Assembly: GCA_008729055.1 (NCBI GenBank)
Contig: SDUX01000001.1
Location: 868,001 to 932,000 of the forward strand
Source: Pyropia haitanensis
Lineage: Eukaryota > Rhodophyta > Bangiophyceae > Bangiales > Bangiaceae
Reading direction: 5' to 3'
DNA length: 64,000 nt
Shown here: piece by piece, positions 45,501 to 54,804 of the stretch
Position numbering within the stretch: position 1 is the first letter of the stretch
Layout: every line of letters begins with the position of its first letter
The notes under the pieces: model-generated
What the model was told of the DNA's origin: nothing
Seen by the model: the letters and a program-made list of their open reading frames with translations, nothing else
The model's database searches: none
Position numbers and translations under genes: made by a program

Positions 45501-47268
45501 GCGACGCGCGGCAGGCGCGGCCAGTCCCCCACGAGGCTGGACCGGCAAGCCGGCGGGCCGGACGGTCGGGGCCTTCCCCCAACCCCATCAACGGCCCGGC
45601 GCGGGGGCGTGGCTGGCCCAGCTGCGGCCGGCGGCCCACTGGGGTGCCGCGGCGGGGGCGAGTGGATGGGCCGCCGCGCATGCGGCGGCGCACCGACCTG
45701 GCCGGCGGGGGGGGGGGGGGGAGGCCGGGTCTGCTGGGCGCTGGAGCGCGCGGGGTTCCTCCGCACCCCCTCCCCCACCCCCCCGCCCGCCGCGTGCGCT
45801 GCTCCACCGCGACGCGGCCCAGCCGGCCGACGGCTGGCTTCCCCCCCTGCCTGCCCGCCCGCCCCGTCCCTCTGCGTGCCCCAGCCGCCACCGCGGCCCA
45901 CCGAGGACGGCGGCGCGCAGTGGGCGTGCGGTGAACGCTGCCGCCGCCTCCCCCCTGCGCCCTGCGCCCTCCCGCCTCGCAGCGGCCGCCGCGCGCGCTG
46001 CCTGCGGGCGGCCGCGACGGCCGAGCACGACGGCAGCGCAGGGTGGGGGGGGGGCGCACGCACGCCCGCGGCCGCCGCCGCTGCCGTCGCCCCTCTGCGT
46101 GCAGCGGTCAGGGCGGTGGTCTGCTGGGGGTGGCAGCGGGCGCGCGCGCTCGCAGCGGGGGGGGGGGGGGGGAGGGTGCCCCGCACAGAGCCGCGGCGGC
46201 GCCGGGGCACGCTGCGTGCAACCGGGCGCGCCGCTGCCCCCCCCCCCCCGCCCCCCCGCCGCACCCCTGCGGCGCGACGCGGCGTTGGCCATGGGCCCGC
46301 CGCCTCCGCCGGCAGCCAGCCCCCCCCCACGCCCCCACACCCCCGCGGGCCGCCGGCGGCAGCGCGGCGGGGCGCGCGCCGCCGCCGAGCCGGGCCGGCT
46401 GTCAAGACGTGGCGGCGGGGTCCGCGGCGGCGCCACGCGGTTCCGCCCCCCCTCCTCCCTCCCTCTCCTCCCTCCCTCCCCCTCCTCGCCCCCCCCCCCC
46501 ACCACGCGGTGCCCTTCCCCCCCCCCCCCCCAGCCCCCCTCCTGGCACGCCGCTCCTCGGCGCGCGCTCGCCCGCCCGCCCGACCGGCGCCCTCCCCCCT
46601 CCCCTCTCTCCCACCGAGCGCCCACCGTCCTCCGCCCGCCGTCCCCGTCACTGGGACGACTGCCAGCGGCGCCGCGGTCGCCACCGCGCCCCGCCGTGGT
46701 GGTGCGCGTTGGCTGTCAGGCCGCGCCGCCGACACGGGAGTGGCTGGCAGGGACTGCCGCGGCCGCCGCCGCGCCGCCGCTGCCGCGCCGCCGCAGTGCG
46801 CGGCGGCTCAAGGGCGCGCCGCGGCCGCCAGTCATTGCCGGCGCCCCCCCCCGCAACCATTGACATTGCGCCGGCGCCGTGCACCCCGTCCCGTCGTCTG
46901 GCCGCTCACTGCCCGGTCGCCTACATCATCCGTCGGCGTCACCTGCTCCCCGCCCGGTCGTTCCCGCCGCTCCTACTTTGCACTCCCAAATTTGGCCGCT
47001 TCCCTCTCTCGGCAACCTCTCCCCCCCCCCCTTCTGGCGCTCTCGCTCTCATCCCCTCACCTCCCCTCGACCCACTCTCCCTTCCCTTCATCCTTCTTCG
47101 CTATCTTCCAGCGGACGACCACCGCCTCCCGTGCGGCCCTCCTGGCTCTACCTACAACTCCACAGTGACGGGAGTCCACTCCACACGGCGGGTATCAAAA
47201 GAACCTTCCTTCGTGTTTGCTCCCTCGCCGCCCCCCTCACACCCTCCCGTCACCGTGAGGTGCCCACG
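42567..47268. other. gene-poor region upstream of the bZIP gene
   Basis: 42570-44470 has moderate GC and includes the minisatellite at 43459-43672 but no supported gene. 44480-46900 is extremely GC-rich; all six frames are open over hundreds of codons yet give only Arg/Pro/Gly/Ala strings, so they are not called. 46440-46560 and 46920-47120 are strongly pyrimidine-rich on the + strand; the second is probably the bZIP 5' leader. Confidence 0.5.
43459..43672 (+). repeat. degenerate 40-45-bp minisatellite
   Basis: About five diverged units, each opening with TTGGTGGTTGC(T/C)GG or a variant and ending in a GGCCGAC-like piece. Copies drift in length and sequence, so the array is old. Confidence 0.55.
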
Positions 47269-50016
47269 ATGTTTGAAGACTCGGACTGGAACGATGGTCC
47301 GCCCCTCCCAATCGACGCGCCCTCGGTCAGCGGCGCTCCCCATTGGGGGCCGCTCGCCACCGGTGCGACAGGCGGCGGCGGCGGCGGCAGCGGCGGCGGC
47401 ATTGGCATCGGATGTGGCAGCCTCGGCGTCGCCGCTCTCGCCGATGCGTACACCGCCGGCGACGGGCTGACTTCGCCCCTGTGGATGGCGCCCGCGGCAA
47501 TGGTGTCCCCGCTGGCGGCTGCTGGGATGGTCGACGGTGACGGCAGCGGTGGGGGCGGCATCGGCGGCGGCGGCAACGGCGGTGGCGGTGGCGGAGGCGG
47601 CAGCTGTGGCGGTGGCGGTGGCGGTGGCTTTGAATGGGCCGCCGGCGGCTGGGCGCGGGCCTTACGCTCGCCGCCCGTGCCGCCGCCGGCGTGCGTGTCG
47701 TCCATGACCGGTTGCACCGGGGGCGGTGGTGGGTGGGGGGATGGGGGTACCAGTACCCCCGCTGGTGCAGGCGGCTGTGACGGTGGCGGTGGCAGCACCG
47801 CCCCCGCGGGCGGCGGGGCGGGCGCCACACCACCCACCAGTGCTGCACCTGTCCAAGGTGGCCGCGCCGAGACGTGGGGCGCCGCCGCCGCCGCCACCCG
47901 CGGCGGCAGGCAAGGTGCAGTGGCGCCCGCGGCGACCGCGGGGGCGCTCGCCGCTTGGCCGCCCGTCTCGGCAGCAATGACAGATGATGCCGACGAGGCG
48001 GGGGCGGTCGCTGCCGCCGCTGCGGCCGCTGCGGCTGCCGCCTACCCGGCCGCCGCTACGGCGGCTCCCACTGACATGGGGTGGTCGTCCAGCTGGGCGG
48101 TCGACTCGGCTGGCCGCGCCAGCGGTGGTGACAGTGGCGGCGCAGGCTGCGCCGGGGGCGGCGGCGGCAGCAGCAGCGGTGCCGGCGTCGACGGAGGTGG
48201 GGGAGACGCTGGCGGCCGCGCCGCTGGCAAGGCCGCGTCGGTGGGTGAGGCAGACGCGAGTGTCGCAACCGCCCCGCTGCAGCCGCCCCTCTCGCTCATC
48301 TCTTCCGAAGTGCTCTCCTCTGCTGAGGCGCTCGCGTACTGTGGCAGCGGCGGTGGCGGCGGCAGTGGCGGGTGGTCCGGTGCGCTCCCGTCCTCAGGGG
48401 GCTCCTCGGATGCATCCGGCGTGCCGTCGAGGCGTCTGTCATCTCTGCGCGTGGCGTCGGGCGGGCCCAGCGAGCCACCTTCGGCATGGACAGGCACCCC
48501 GTGGGCGCCGCCGCCGCCACCTCCGCCGCCGCCGCCGCCGCCCCAATCGGCCGCCGTGGCGGCAGCCGCGGCGGCGATCTTGCCCCCCCTCGGGGCGTCC
48601 CACCCGTGCGCCGCTGCCGGCAGTGGCGGCGGCGGCTGTGGCGGCGGCGGCAGTGGCAGCGACGCGTCGGCCGCGTCTAGCGGCGCCACCCCCCCTGCCC
48701 GCGCGCCCGACCGCGCGCCAGGCGCGACGCTCACCGCCTCTGCCGTCGCGGCGGCGGCCGCGGCGTCCGCCTCAGCCGTCGCCGCGTCGGCAACCGCCGC
48801 GGCAGCGGCGCCGATAGGGGTGGGAGTGCCGCCGGGCAGCGGCGACGGCGGCGGCGGCTGCGGCGGCGGCGGTGGCAGTGGCAGCGGCGGCGGTGGCGGC
48901 GGCGGCATTGGCCGGTCGACCGCGCCGTCGCCCGGCCTGGCGCGCGCGGCGGCGGCGAAAGAGCACGCGCGGATGGCGTACAAGTCGCACCTGGCGGCCG
49001 AGGCGGAGCGCCGCGGCGACGGGGACCGCTTCAAGCGGCGTCGCAAGGGCGACGCGCCCATCGGGGCGGCGGAGAAGCAGGCGCGGCGGCTGCTGAAAAA
49101 CCAGGACAGCGCCGCCGCCGCCCGCCACGCGCACGAGGTGTACGTGCGGGCGCTGGAGGGGGGGCTCGCCGCCGCCGACGCGGCGGCGGCGACCATGGCC
49201 GCCGCGCTTGCCGCGGCGCGGCAGCAGGCTGCGGTGGCGGAGCGGCGCGTCGCCGCGCTGCAAGAGCTGCTGCTGTCGGGGGGCGGGGGGGCGGCGCAGA
49301 GACGGGCGGCGCACGCGCGCCCGTGGGGGGGAAGGGGGGGGGGAGGCGCGGGGGGGGCCGGTGCCCAAGACGACGTCGCCAACGTGATGATGGACGCAGC
49401 CGAGGCGACGGTGGCGGCGACGAGCGTCGGGTCCGCGCCAGCCGCCGCCACGGGGCCGAGAGGACTGCAACCAGCCGCGGCGGCCGGCGCGGCCGCCGGC
49501 GCGTCGCCGTCCCGCTCGGCGGGCGACTGGCTGTGTGGCGGCAGCGGTGCCGCCGCCGCCGCTGCCGCCGCCGCCGCCGCCGCAGCTGCTGCTGCCGCCG
49601 CGACGGCCGCGCCCACGACCGGCGCCGCGCTCAGCCCGTCGCGGTGCCCGTCGGCGGCGTCCGCCGTGACCTCCCGCCCCGCCGGGGCCGGGCCGCCCCC
49701 ACCGCGGCGGCTGCCCCCCCCCCGGCGGCGGCGGCGGCCACCGTCGCCAGACGCGTCGGCAGCCGCAGCACCGCCGTCGCGGTCGGCTGAGGACGCGGGC
49801 GGGCGCCACGTCGGCGGCGACGGCCTTGGGGATGGTGGAGGTGGCGGCGGCGGCGGCGGCGGCTCGGGGGACGCCGCCGCTCCCGGCGGCAGCCCCGCGG
49901 GCTGGCGCGGCCGCCGCGACGGGTGGCGGCCGCCGTCACCACGCCACCCGCCAGCTGGCCGCGGCAGCGGCGGTAGCGGCGGCGGCGGTGGCGGCTCATC
50001 ACCTGCCGGGTGGTAG
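47269..50016 (+). CDS. bZIP transcription factor
   Basis: A 915-aa protein starting MFEDSDWNDGPPLPIDAP. Residues about 20-560 are Gly/Ala/Ser/Pro low complexity. The bZIP lies at about 600-665: a basic region EKQARRLLKNQDSAAAARHA with the invariant Asn and Arg spaced N-x7-R, followed by HEVYVRALE and a heptad-type Ala/Leu helix (AAALAAARQQ, RRVAALQELLL). A second Lys/Arg cluster (DRFKRRRKGD) just upstream may be a nuclear signal. The C-terminal ~240 residues are again Ala/Gly/Pro/Ser-rich. The typical NRxSAxxSR core is NQDSAAAAR here. The layout resembles ATF6/HY5-like factors only loosely; target genes are unknown. The start is the first ATG after a ~200-base pyrimidine-rich leader. No frame break was needed despite long Gly runs. 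Confidence 0.85.
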   Translation: MFEDSDWNDGPPLPIDAPSVSGAPHWGPLATGATGGGGGGSGGGIGIGCGSLGVAALADAYTAGDGLTSPLWMAPAAMVSPLAAAGMVDGDGSGGGGIGGGGNGGGGGGGGSCGGGGGGGFEWAAGGWARALRSPPVPPPACVSSMTGCTGGGGGWGDGGTSTPAGAGGCDGGGGSTAPAGGGAGATPPTSAAPVQGGRAETWGAAAAATRGGRQGAVAPAATAGALAAWPPVSAAMTDDADEAGAVAAAAAAAAAAAYPAAATAAPTDMGWSSSWAVDSAGRASGGDSGGAGCAGGGGGSSSGAGVDGGGGDAGGRAAGKAASVGEADASVATAPLQPPLSLISSEVLSSAEALAYCGSGGGGGSGGWSGALPSSGGSSDASGVPSRRLSSLRVASGGPSEPPSAWTGTPWAPPPPPPPPPPPPQSAAVAAAAAAILPPLGASHPCAAAGSGGGGCGGGGSGSDASAASSGATPPARAPDRAPGATLTASAVAAAAAASASAVAASATAAAAAPIGVGVPPGSGDGGGGCGGGGGSGSGGGGGGGIGRSTAPSPGLARAAAAKEHARMAYKSHLAAEAERRGDGDRFKRRRKGDAPIGAAEKQARRLLKNQDSAAAARHAHEVYVRALEGGLAAADAAAATMAAALAAARQQAAVAERRVAALQELLLSGGGGAAQRRAAHARPWGGRGGGGAGGAGAQDDVANVMMDAAEATVAATSVGSAPAAATGPRGLQPAAAAGAAAGASPSRSAGDWLCGGSGAAAAAAAAAAAAAAAAAATAAPTTGAALSPSRCPSAASAVTSRPAGAGPPPPRRLPPPRRRRRPPSPDASAAAAPPSRSAEDAGGRHVGGDGLGDGGGGGGGGGGSGDAAAPGGSPAGWRGRRDGWRPPSPRHPPAGRGSGGSGGGGGGSSPAGW

Positions 50017-50862
50017 GGGGAGTGCCACGCGGGCGGGCGGGAAGGGGTGCGTGCGGGTGCGGGGAGGGGTGCCGCTGCCTCCCCCCCCCGCTCCTTCTCC
50101 CCCCGCACCCCTCCGCCCGCCTCTCCCTCCCACCAATCTTTGTCTCAGTAGAGGCGGTTACGAGATGGGTCCAGCCGAGAGGATTGGCTGGGGGGAGCGA
50201 GCGAGAGCAATGGGGGGGGGGGTGAGGGTCGGGAGGGGAGGGGGATGAGGGGCAAGGGGGGCGGCCGAGATGCATCCCGTTGTATGTAACATCCACCTCG
50301 GCCCACGTCGCTGGCTCGCCGGCCGTCCGTCGTGGCGCAGCGCCGCGGTCAAACAACAAAAAAAAGATCAGTAAAGGGGGGGTGGTGAGGCGCGTCGGAC
50401 GAACGTGGGTCGGAGGGGGGGGGGGTGACGGCGGCCGCGCCGCACACGGCGGCGCAGCCACGCGGCCGGCCGGCCATTGGGCGGCCGCATTGGCGGCGCG
50501 GCCGCCGCGGTCGTCATAGGACAGGGGTGGGGGGGGGGGATCAGGCAGGAAGACGCGGATCAAGAGGCCGCCGCGAGCCCCGCCGCGCTCCAGTCGCGAC
50601 CGTCTGGTTCCGCTGGTCTCTTCCCCCCCTGCCTCTTCTCCCCCCCCCCGCCCCCCCCCCCTAGCTAGCCACGCACACCACGCGCCCCCCCCCCCGGCGC
50701 AGGGCGCCCCCCCCACCTCTCCCCCCCCCCCCCCCCACCTCTCCCCCCCCCCCCCCCCACCTCTCCCCCCCCCCCCCCCCACTGGGAGCCGTCGGGTGCC
50801 ATCACGAGCGCCTCTCTTCCGCCTCCCCCCACACCCCCGCGCCCGTGCGGCGTCCCCCCCCC
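50017..50862. other. intergenic, bZIP 3' end / hotdog gene leader
   Basis: Contains an A-rich patch near 50350-50375, a short less-GC region, and from 50620 on a nearly pure pyrimidine run that includes a 22-bp C-tract repeat and leads to the next start codon. Confidence 0.5.
50707..50782 (+). repeat. 22-bp tandem repeat of C-tracts
   Basis: Three exact-period units of ACCTCT followed by 16 C residues (ACCTCT begins at 50715, 50737 and 50759). On the minus strand this is a set of long G-runs with strong quadruplex potential, immediately upstream of the hotdog-domain gene. Homopolymer lengths may be mis-called. Confidence 0.85.
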
Positions 50863-51129
50863 ATGCCCCCCCCCGCGGCCACCGCCGCCGCCGTCGCGGC
50901 GGCCGCCGCGGCCGCGGCGGCGCCGCCGCTGCGCGTCGCGGCGCTCAGCGGGGAGGCGGCACGCCGGCTGGTGGGCGCCCTCACCGACGGCATCGGCCGG
51001 TGCCTGCTCGACGACGTGCGCCTCGGCTGGGCGGCGGTCGCCGCGGGCGGGTGTCGTGGCGGCGACGCTGAGGGGCGCCGCGCCGGTGGTGGTCGCGGTG
51101 GTGGTTGCGGTGGTGGTAGCGGTGGTGTC

Positions 51130-51175
<46 letters not shown>

Positions 51176-51810
51176 ACATTGGGGGCGGCGGCGGCGGTGG
51201 CGGTGCATGCGACGATGGGCGCGGCGGCTGGCGGTTGCCCGCCACGGTCGCCGCGTCGCTGCCCGTGACGACCGTGGCCATGCCCGAGCTGGCCGGCCAC
51301 TTCCCGGGCCGCCCGCTGCTGCCCGCCGCGCTGCTCGTCGAGGCCGCCGCGCAGGCGGCGGCGGTGGGCGTGACCGCCGCCGCCACGGGGGGGGGGCGGC
51401 GGCGCCCGCCGCCGTCTGCGGGTGCAGCTGTTCTGCGCGCAGGGGGCGCCACTATGGTGGGCGCGGGGGGGAGGGGGGGGGGGGCGGGCGGCACGACAGC
51501 CGCGGCGGGCACCACCGCCGCCGCCGCGACGCGGTCGTCCCCCCCACCGCCGCCGCCACGGCCACCACCGCCCGTGGCGGTGCTGTCCGTGACGGCCGCC
51601 CGCTTCCGCCGCCCCGTGTCGCCGCCGGCGGTGGTGTGGCTGCGGCTGACGCGGGCGGCCGGCTGGGTGCGGGCGTCGCCCGATGGCGGAGGGGGAGGGG
51701 GGGGGGAGCCGCGCGCCGTCACCTGGGCCGCCACCGCTGTGGACGCGGCCGACGGGGGGGCGGTGGCGGAGCTGTGCGTGACGGTTGCGGTGGGGGGGGC
51801 GGGCGGGTGA
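50863..51810 (+). CDS. FabZ/FabA-like hotdog-fold protein
   Basis: A 315-aa protein with the hotdog dehydratase signature at about 140-165: MPELAGHFPGRPLLPAALLV followed by EAAAQAA. The catalytic His (HFPG) and the Glu (VEAAAQ) of 3-hydroxyacyl-ACP dehydratases are both present; the usual PGV is PAA. Downstream, VAVLSVTAARFRRPVSPPA and VVWLRLTRA match the conserved A(R/K)FRRPVxPG strand. The expected role is dehydration of 3-hydroxyacyl thioesters in fatty-acid synthesis, or a related thioester reaction. Unlike compact FabZ (about 150 aa) it carries two large Gly/Ala inserts (51060-51215 and 51385-51545) and an Ala-rich N terminus without a clear transit peptide, so a plastid location is not evident. 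The ATG at 50863 is the first after the C-tract leader. A non-FabZ hotdog enzyme is the main alternative. Confidence 0.72.
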
Positions 51811-54804
51811 GCCGCTCGTGCCGCCGCCGCCGCCGCCGCCGCCGCCACGCGCGCCGCCGCTACCGTTGTGGAGTTGCCGAGGTCGCCACCACGGGAGCGG
51901 CGCTAAGGGGGGGAGGGGTGGCCACGCCGCGGCACACGGGGTGGCGTGCCGCACCTGGGAATGCAGAGGGGGAGGCGTCGCGGCTGGGTGAATGGCGGCG
52001 CGTCGTGGTGCGGGCGTCTGTGCGCGACCGCCCGTCTGTTTGGCGCGTCCCACGGCAGAGCAGGTGTGGTCGGTCAGACGGCACGTGCAGGAGGGAACGG
52101 GGGGAAAGAGGGGCGCGGGAAAAATGGGATGAAAGGGCGGCGCGCACAGTTGATGTTGGCGGGGGGGGGGGGGGGGGGGGGGGCGTCCAGGAGGAAGAGC
52201 GGAAGTGGGGGAGTTGGGCGACACCGGCCGCCACCACCGACTTGTGTGCATCCGCCGCTTGCCCCCCGGCGCCGCACCGTCTGCCTCGTAGCTCCCGGCG
52301 TCTGTCCGTGGCGGGGCGCCACGACCGCGGCACCCCCCGCCCGCCCGCGTGGGTCCTCCCCTCGGCCTCCCGACGAGGCCCCACCCCCCTTCATGGATCA
52401 TCTGATGACGCGACCGTCGTCAACGTCCGCGGCGCCCCGCCCGTGCCGGTCCGCCAGCCCCACGTCGCAAAGAGACAAGCGCGGACAGTGGCGGCAGCGC
52501 CCTCAGGGCGGGCGCGCGGGAGCAAGGACGCGGGCGCCAGCCCGCCCTCCGTGACCGTGCCGTGGCCGCGGCGGCAGCCCAACGGCACCCGCGGATGGGC
52601 GGCCAGCCGCCGTGGCCGCGCACGGGCCCCTCTCAATTGGGCACACGACGGGCTGCGAGGGGGGGAGAGGGGGGCAGCGGGCGCCGGCCACCGCGCCGGC
52701 GGGCGAGCCGCGTCCACGACAGCCGCCGCCGACGACAGGCCCACGAGCCCCGCCGCGCCGGCCGCGCGCTCAGCTCTCAGGACGGGGCCGCCCGTGCGCC
52801 ATGCCACGGATCCTCGAACAGCGCGCCCACGTCCCCCCGCGGCCACGAGACACCTTGTCAGGGCCGTAGCAAATGCGTGCACCCTTCCCCTCCCCCCGTG
52901 CGCGCTGGCGCACTCCGAGACAGGTAGTGCCGGCACTGAGCGGAAGCGGCGGTGGGGGGGGCATGCTCGCCACCGTCACCGTCGCTTCCGCTCAAAGGCA
53001 GATCCAGCTGGTCGCCCAAACCGCCCGCACCCACCGCATGGCCACCGAGGCGATCGCGGCCCCGCACGGCTTGCAACCGTGGCGGTTGTGGCCATCCTCC
53101 TCCGAGCCTCGCCATCTGGCGGGTGCCAACGTGTCGAGATTTCGGTGTTTCCCCTGGCGTAACCGGCTCGGAAGGCACGCCACCTCGCCCGGCGCCACTG
53201 TCAGGGCCGGTGAAGGACGGGGACCCGCCCGGGGGCTGTGGCCACACCGTCCCTCACTGGCCGCCGCGAGGCGACATCCGCCGCCGGCCCAGCGGGCCGG
53301 CGGCCACCCGTGCACGCGAGGCGCGCCCGCCGCGCGACGGGTGGCGGTGGAGGCGTGGCGGCGGCGGCGGCGTTGACTCGACGCCGCCCGCCACGATGGC
53401 GGGCGGCATCCCCGCGCTGGCGCCACGGGCCGCCTCTGCTGTGGTCGCCCGCCCGCCCGCCCGCCCACCAGGCCACCAGTCCGTCGAGTCCGCAGGCACC
53501 AATGGTCGCGTCGGTGCGGGACTCCAACCCCTTGTGGACCGACGGGGAGGGGCCAACGGCCCAGAAGCCGCTCTGCCTGTGACGGCGGATGACTGTACTC
53601 TGCAGCGTGGCGCGCGACGACGGGCGCTGCCACAGCACCCACCATCGGCACTGGCACGCGGGGGGCTGTGTGCCCACAGGAGGGCTGGCGACGCCCCCTC
53701 CCCATTGTGGACCCCGCGGCGTGCGCCAGTGGGGCAAGCGTGCCTGAGGGGCCAATGCGGGGGGGCGGTAGGGGGACAACACTCAGGTGGCGAGGTGGCG
53801 GTTCTCCCCCGTGCCCCCCCCCCCCGCTCACCCTCGACGTCCTGCGCCACCCTCCAGCGGATGAAAACGGAGAGGACCGTTGGGGGAAGACCCGCGCGCG
53901 GCAGCGACGGCGCTCACCCCCTCCCGAGGGCGCGCCCCAGTCGCCCACACCCGCGACACGCCAACACCCCCGCCCTCTCCCCTTCCCGCACGTGCCGCCG
54001 CCAGCAGCGGGTAGACACGGCGGGGTGACAGCGGGTGGAACAACTGGCGCCGCCGCACTGCCCCGCGCGTGTGCGAAAGACCAATCGGGGGTGAGCGGCG
54101 GGCGCCCCTCTCCGAGCGACCACAGCAGGTGTGCGTCAGCTTCCCCGCCTTCCCCCCCCTCCCCTCCCCCTCCCGCCCACCACGACAGTATGATGCACGA
54201 CTGTCGCGACAGGCCCGTTGCCCGCCCCCACGCGCCACCACCCATCGCCACCGTGCGACCGCGGGCGGACTGGCAGGCTGGACGCGGGAGCGAGGCGAGG
54301 GGTTGACGGCAGCAACACCGGGGAAGACAGCCGCCCGCCCAGTCCTCTCCCACCCCTCGCCTTGCCCCCGTCCCCGCACGGCAGGGTGTAGCAGCCACGC
54401 GACCGGTGGTAAGCCAGCAGCCCGCCGCACGGAGTCGGCCACCCACACGCGGCCACCTCCATACAGCGCGTCGACGGAGCGGCGGTGAGTGTACCACACC
54501 GCACTGCTACGCACTGGGGCGGGCGGGGGGGATAAAGCAGGGTGAACCGCCACGGCCACGCGCGGGCGAGCGTGGCGAGTCGTGAGCACCCTCGTTCCCA
54601 TCCCCCCCCCCCCCGCGTCCCCCTGCCACGGGTGGCGCGTCCCACCGCCTGCGTCGACGGACAATAGCGGACGCCGCGGGTGGCGAGTGGGGGACGGACA
54701 CGCAGACGGCGGCGACGGCGACTGCCCGCGTGTGGGAGGGACAACGACGGTAGCAACGGCGGCTGCGGCGACGACAGCAGCGGCGACAACCGCGGCTGGT
54801 GGCC
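51811..54804. other. 3-kb intergenic region
   Basis: GC-rich, with long chance open frames on both strands (for example about 53200-54500) that show no domain, no membrane pattern and no consistent start. A G-run lies at about 52160-52182. A short stretch near 52620 resembles one near 61915 (GCACGGGC...CTCAA(T/C)TGGGC), perhaps fragments of one old repeat. Confidence 0.45.

Noticed and set aside
44498..46735. 745-codon open frame on the minus strand, and overlapping 650-codon frames on the plus strand (45210-47168)
   Set aside because: All six frames are open because the DNA is extremely GC-rich; the products are Arg/Pro/Gly strings with no domain, helix pattern or sensible start.
52992..54497. 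500-codon minus-strand open frame
   Set aside because: Arg/Gly/Pro-rich without domains, and overlapped by equally long frames on the other strand.
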